NCBI GenBank assembly: GCA_000181795.3
Contig: CM012953.1
Location: 8,076,602-8,140,601, forward strand
Direction: 5' to 3'
Source of the DNA: Trichinella spiralis
Lineage: Eukaryota; Nematoda; Enoplea; Trichinellida; Trichinellidae
Length of the DNA stretch: 64,000 bases
In this document: positions 58,965-64,000 of the stretch, piece by piece
Numbering within the stretch: position 1 is the first letter of the stretch
Layout of the letters: each line of letters opens with the position of its first letter
The notes under the pieces: model-generated
Database searches by the model: none
What the model was told of the DNA's origin: nothing
The model's input: only the letters and a program-made list of their open reading frames with translations
Translations under genes and position numbers: made by a program

Positions 58965-60783
58965 TTATTGTGGATGTACAGCGATTCGTTTAGTGAACAC
59001 TAGAAAATGCTTCATGAAGGGGAACAATTTGATTGTGTGCTGTTTGAGAACTGGATGAATGGACAAGTAGATTACGGCCGCCAGCGTTGGATAAGTGCTT
59101 TGCAAAATTCGTATCATTGCACGTAGCGGTGCAGAATAAGCTTGCATATAAAACAATTCAAAACACCACGGAATAAAGTGGGTTACTGTATTCAGTGCTA
59201 TAACTACCAATATGCTGTACGTAATTGCACGTTCTCGTCTTTCGACAGGATGCTGATTATGAAATGGAACAGAAATCACCATTCTTGTTACGTTTTGCGT
59301 AAAAACGTAAATCGTACCACTGCGCTGAAAGCACAGCAACACTGGTATTGTGCAAAAGATGCATATAGCCAGTATTTGCAAAGAAAACTGCGTAACTGCT
59401 AATATGAAATAATAATTTTCAGGAAAGCATTCTCTGAACGAGCAAAATGGTGAAACAAATTTATCGTACTGCTTCAGCGCACCATTCCAGTAGACGATTA
59501 CTTTAAAAAGGCAAGCAAGAAAAAGTATTCGAACTATAATAGCTGGAGAACTGTGGCTGAAAATTTTGTGATGTTGTTTGGGCCATCTGAAAGTAATAAC
59601 ACGTTCTACACCCATCGCTATAGTAGAATAAAGCGACATATCTTGGGTAAATAAGAAAAATGAAATATGCGGAGTTGTTGTCAAGCATTTGCTAACAGTA
59701 ACTGCTGCAACTTCACCTGATTGTAACAAAGAAATCTGCTTTGAATTGTACATTATGTTTGCCATCGAAGAAAGCAAATTCGAATAGGACAACACTGAAA
59801 TTCATTGCTTGCAATATCAAAAAATTAAGCAATATTATTATAATATATATATAGCTTTATTGAAATATATTTATTTAAGCACTGCTTTTAAAAATTATTT
59901 TAAACTAGATGCATTATTATTTGAATTAAATAAGTAAGGTTTTAGGCAAAAAACAACAGCATACATTCCAAAATTTGCTGCATTATTACATTATTTGTGA
60001 TACGATTATTTATTTCCCATTGCTATAGTAATGTGTAATAACTTTAATATTATAGAAGAACAAATCACCATTATTAATTTGATTTATGGACAAAAATGCA
60101 TCATCTACATTAAAATTAATATTAACATTTATTTTTAATAATTACCTCACTTAACATAATAATTAAGTTAAACAATTTTGAATCATCAAATTATAACTTC
60201 ATGCTCTGAGCATAAAAATAAAATGTACAGTAATATGAAATAATTACACTAGAACTTTGAAATATATTCATTAAAGATTAAACTTCGTTTAAATTTACAA
60301 CCGTTCATTAAAGTATCAACATAGCTTACAAATCAGATAGCACTGTATATTTTGCTCTCTGGATAGTAATTCCTAGTGATTTTTATTTGTTGGGCAATTG
60401 AATAATTAAAATAAAGAAATGAAAACATTATGCTTTTATTTCTATACTTTATTTTATGCCTTTAATGATACGATGTTTTTAATGGAACTATTAAGACTGC
60501 TGACTAAATTTATTGATTATTACTTATAATTCATAAGCTGATACTTGCAATCTTAAATGTAATAATTAATCCTTTAAGTAGTGGTCTTCATTGTAGCAAA
60601 TGATTTCTTCTTACTTGAAATAAAGACTAAATCGGCGTGTCTTTCTCCAACAATAATATTTACGATTATAAGTATTACGCTGCTTCCAATTCCAAGCGTT
60701 CCAAGAGCAATGCATGCTGACGACAGCCCAAGATTGAAATTTGGACTTTCTTCTACTGAAGAACGGATATATGCAAATGTCAT
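58965..60783 (-). CDS. Serpentine (7TM) receptor B, divergent member, 2 exons
   Basis: Exons (minus) 60783-60615 and 59794-58965, joined by a phase-1 intron of 819 bp; 332 residues. Exon 2 is 830 nt, the same length as in receptor A. Helix 1 is ACIALGTLGIGSSVILIIVN. The helix 3 end reads STIAMGVERVITFRWPKQ, with ERV in place of DRY. Helix 5 is ILAICIFCTIPVLLCF, followed by a third loop HPVERRERAITYS that differs completely from A and C, and helix 6 ILVVIALNTVTHFIPWCFEL contains the common C/W-x-P type proline. It ends KRIAVHPQ. The first exon is assigned by position, phase and hydrophobicity, since no other start lies near exon 2. Same orientation and intron position as its neighbours indicate common descent. 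Confidence 0.77.
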
Positions 60784-61550
60784 ACTACGAAGTAAGTAAA
60801 ATTGCTACATTTACTTGACTTTTTAAACAAAAATAAAAATATAAATTTGCTTCCAAATAAAAGTGCGTTTTTCAATAATTTTTTAAAATATTTAAAATAT
60901 ATGAAGTATGTATGCTTTAAATACAAGTGCAGTAATTCAGGAACCTGCATTTTAATTTATGAATAATGCATTTTAATAGTTGCAGATAATTGAAATTGCT
61001 TACAGAGGTATTGACGTAAAAAATCTTTATAAATTGTTGTACATTATCAGGTATGTTGAATTAAATAATATATAATGATAATGCAATGGTAAAGTCTTTA
61101 TATTAACAAAAGTTATTGATGTCTAAATAGATGATTAAAGATTGGTTACTATAAAATGTATATGGACTCAATGTTCCATTATTGAAAATGCAGAATATTT
61201 TGCAACTTATTATGCATAAATTCATAAAAAGTGAATTATTTGAAATCATTCAGTAATGTTAATTCAAATTACCTCAAAATAACAACCATAAGCCTCATTT
61301 TTGATTTTTTAATATGAAATTCTTTGAAATGATATATTTTAAAATGCAATTGCTTGCAAAGCATATGGAAATGTATGTATAATTTTCACAGTGTTATTTT
61401 GAAAAATTCTTTTTATTCTTATTAAAATGAAAAAGAGATTTCGGCATTTTAATTACAATACTAGTCAATTTAGGTAAACAATATGAATCAGAGTTTTGTT
61501 TGAATTACATTTTTGCTAAATTTATAAATTAAAAACTGCAATTCAGATCT
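60784..61550. other. Spacer between receptors B and C
   Basis: 767 bp of AT-rich sequence, presumably the 3' UTR of receptor C and promoter of receptor B. Nothing else seen. Confidence 0.5.
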
Positions 61551-62746
61551 TTAAAAAGATGTTTTATTAGAAACAGAAGCAGCAGTAACAGCAACGTTCC
61601 GGTAGCTACATTTTGACAGCGCACGTTTGATAGCGTTTGTTACTTTTCTGTGAGTCAGCATATATATATTTGCATATAATGACAAACTAATGCATTTCAT
61701 GAGAAAAATATCTTCTGGAAGAAGTCTTATCCATGGGGTAAATATATCAATAAGATGCAGTGTTTCTGGAAGATTTTGCAGAAAAAATGTTGAAATTACA
61801 AGAATCAAAACGCGTCGCATTATAACTGCTTCGCGCTTTAATTGGATAGATCGTACGTGGTCACTTTCAGAGCGCTTCTTTTTAACAGCCAACATAACAA
61901 ATGCATAAAGTGCTATGGTTATATATCCCAATAATGCACAAATGGAATAATGAATAATGTAATATGCTTTATCAACAGTAAACTTGTAAAGACATGAAGA
62001 AAGAACAACATATTGTGGTTCAGAAAATCGAATGCTGAACAGCCAACTGGCTGTTGTATCTATTCCAACAAATACTAGCGCAAATATCCATAGTCCGTTC
62101 GATACTTTATTTCCATACGTCTGAACAATCCTAGGCCAATGGATTGCAACAAACCTGTCCACAGACATTGCGAAAATGCATAGTGAGATGCATGACTCTC
62201 CAATTTGCAACAAAGTCAAATCTAAATTATGTACCATGCACTGTAAAGTGGTAATTAATGTTAAATTTTTGTAATTAAGCAACAAACGAAGGTTTAACCA
62301 TGCAAAAGCACATCCAGTTAATGCGCTGCCAATGGCATATCCTGAAACAGGAAAATAAATTTGTAAATGCTACAAAAGTATTTGTATCTTACTTTGAAAT
62401 CTTTTAGTCTATGATCTATTACATAGTTTTATTTACAGTAAAGTTATATTAACAATAATAATTAACTTCTGTGTTTAACTTACTCGAAAATATTCATGAA
62501 ATTTTATTATTTACTTTTTCAATAGATTTAATAAATAAATGTACCTGTCAGATATTTTTTCATCTTCTTCAGTGTGTGATCTTTTACCACTAGAAAGGTT
62601 AAAAGCATGTTCATGATAAAATCAGTAATTCCAAACACCACATATACAACCCAGGTGCTTTTGTAATCGACTTCATAAACAATTCCATGTTCAGATGTAT
62701 TTTTTATCTGCACTGATGAATCGTTCCATTCTGAAATTAAAACCAT
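61551..62746 (-). CDS. Serpentine (7TM) receptor C, 2 exons
   Basis: Exons (minus) 62746-62545 and 62341-61551, phase-1 intron after MKKYLTG; 330 residues. The extracellular N-terminus has NDSS and NTSE sequons. Helix 1 is WVVYVVFGITDFIMNMLLTF; helix 3 ends CIFAMSVDRFVAIHWP (DRF for DRY). The third loop KKKRSESDHVRSIQLKREA shares an identical RSIQLKREA block with receptor A, and helix 6 (LILVISTFFLQNLPETL) is close to A as well. Helix 7 is ISLSLYANIYML, lacking NPxxY. The C-terminus is short and Ser/Cys-containing. The start is the first in-frame ATG; an acceptor-like tttcag 12-17 nt into the frame leaves open a slightly shorter product. Ligand unknown. Confidence 0.85.
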
Positions 62747-63844
62747 AATTGCTGAAAGCAAAATTATTAAAGTAATATTATATTCTGTAAGTGTAATAAA
62801 AATCTAAAATTCTTTATATTACTGTATAAAAAACGAAGCATATTTTTAGTATAAAGCATCTTAATTTCCAGCTATGTAAAATTATTTAAAATAATTTGCT
62901 AAGAAAAAATATTTTTTTAAAAGAATCATTGTAGAATGTTTACAACGTTCTTCCTATGTAATGCATAATAAGTAGAAAAAACTTACTGCTGTGTTGAAGA
63001 TGCTGTCTAATGCGTGTGACTTAAGTGCCAAAAGCGATTTGAAAATATATTTAAAACAAAAGTCAGTTATTGGCTCAGTAAAAATGTGAAAATATTTATT
63101 TATTATTCTGTTATCTGCGATTTTTAAGATAAAAAATTTATGAAAGCGAAACGTGTTATATTGTACATAAATTTGTCGATAATTTTAACCCTACAACAGT
63201 AGTTTATTGTTTTCTTGATAAATCTGTCAAATTTAAAGTGCATTTAAAATATGAATAATTCTGGACTTATTAATCACAGTTGAAGTTCTTACATTGATTT
63301 TCAAGAATCCACATGAAGTTTTTGAAGTATGCATTATCTATTGCGTGAGTTGTCAAGTCAACTGCTTCAACTGCCCCTCTGAATCTCTTAGATTACTTAT
63401 CATATAATCACAATTTTTTTTACTTGAAATCGCATGTAATATTTATATTTAGCTTTTATAAATTGGAATTTTTGAATAATTTGCATTTAAGCTAACTTTT
63501 GCATGTTCGCTAACTTGTTACTGCGCATTGCAAGCTTACTAAATAGTATTCCAAATCAATGCCTGAATGGAAATATTGATAAACTGACCTAACTTCTTCT
63601 TTGTTATACCGGATATTTTAAATAATTTAATTCATAAACGATTTTCTAAGATTTTATGTCGTTACATAAGATCATTAAAAAATGTTTTTCTTTTGGCTTT
63701 CTGTAGCCAATCGTTATTTAAAAAAACTTAATTTCAAACGCTCTCATCATCAGATAACTTCTTGTGAAACTGTTTTACATGTTTCTTAATGTTGTGTGAA
63801 TTTCTCATTCATGCATAGGAGACAAAAATTAATAAAGAAATGAA
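62747..63844. other. AT-rich DNA upstream of receptor C
   Basis: No coding frame, RNA gene or element recognised between the receptor C start and the satellite at the window edge. Confidence 0.5.
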
Positions 63845-64000
63845 TTATATTATATTATATTATATTATATTATATTATATTATATTATATTATATTATAT
63901 TATATTATATTATATTATATTATATTATATTATATTATATTATATTATATTATATTATATTATATTATATTATATTAGATTATATTATATTATATTATAT
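63845..64000 (+). repeat. (TATAT)n pentanucleotide satellite, truncated by the window end
   Basis: About 31 near-perfect copies of a 5-bp unit (ttatattatattatattata pattern), with one T-to-G change (tagat) near 63,978. It continues beyond the window. Confidence 0.97.

Overview
The window is an AT-rich (roughly 30% G+C by eye) eukaryotic, metazoan segment. Protein families, many short introns (about 50-60 nt, GT..TTTTCAG-type acceptors) and serpentine receptor genes that lack the usual NPxxY and DRY motifs point to an ecdysozoan, most likely a nematode. Species cannot be fixed from the sequence. All exon structures below were assembled by hand from open frames, splice signals, codon phase and family resemblance; there is no transcript evidence.

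Layout. 1-12,717: gene-poor AT-rich DNA with microsatellites and no convincing gene. 12,718-25,322: compact gene block with nucleobindin (-), a divergently transcribed rhotekin-like Rho effector (+), TMEM237-like ciliary transition-zone protein (+), A20/AN1 zinc-finger protein (-, convergent with TMEM237) and an N-acylated calmodulin-like protein (+). 27,138-29,273: SLC17 (sialin/vesicular glutamate type) anion transporter (+). 30,813-33,858: decayed Tigger/pogo DNA transposon with an embedded fold-back repeat. 34,296-38,747: tandem pair of KDEL (ERD2) receptors (+), the second orthodox and the first strongly diverged, with a candidate 44-residue membrane microprotein between them. 39,891-43,214: long Gln/Ala/Ser/Thr-rich protein of unknown function (-). 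47,005-49,967: divergent SIN3-type corepressor apparently lacking PAH domains (-). 51,970-62,746: three two-exon serpentine receptor genes (-) sharing one intron position. 63,845-64,000: pentanucleotide satellite running off the window.

The genes do not form one pathway. Several act in or on the secretory route (two KDEL receptors, nucleobindin with a signal peptide, SLC17 transporter), but this may be coincidence. The most interesting items are the diverged KDEL receptor paralogue, which keeps the core ligand pocket but has lost Arg5, the pH-sensing His12, Asn165, Asp193 and the C-terminal lysine motif; the SIN3-like protein that starts at the HDAC-interaction region; and the receptor cluster with a near-identical third loop in its two outer members.
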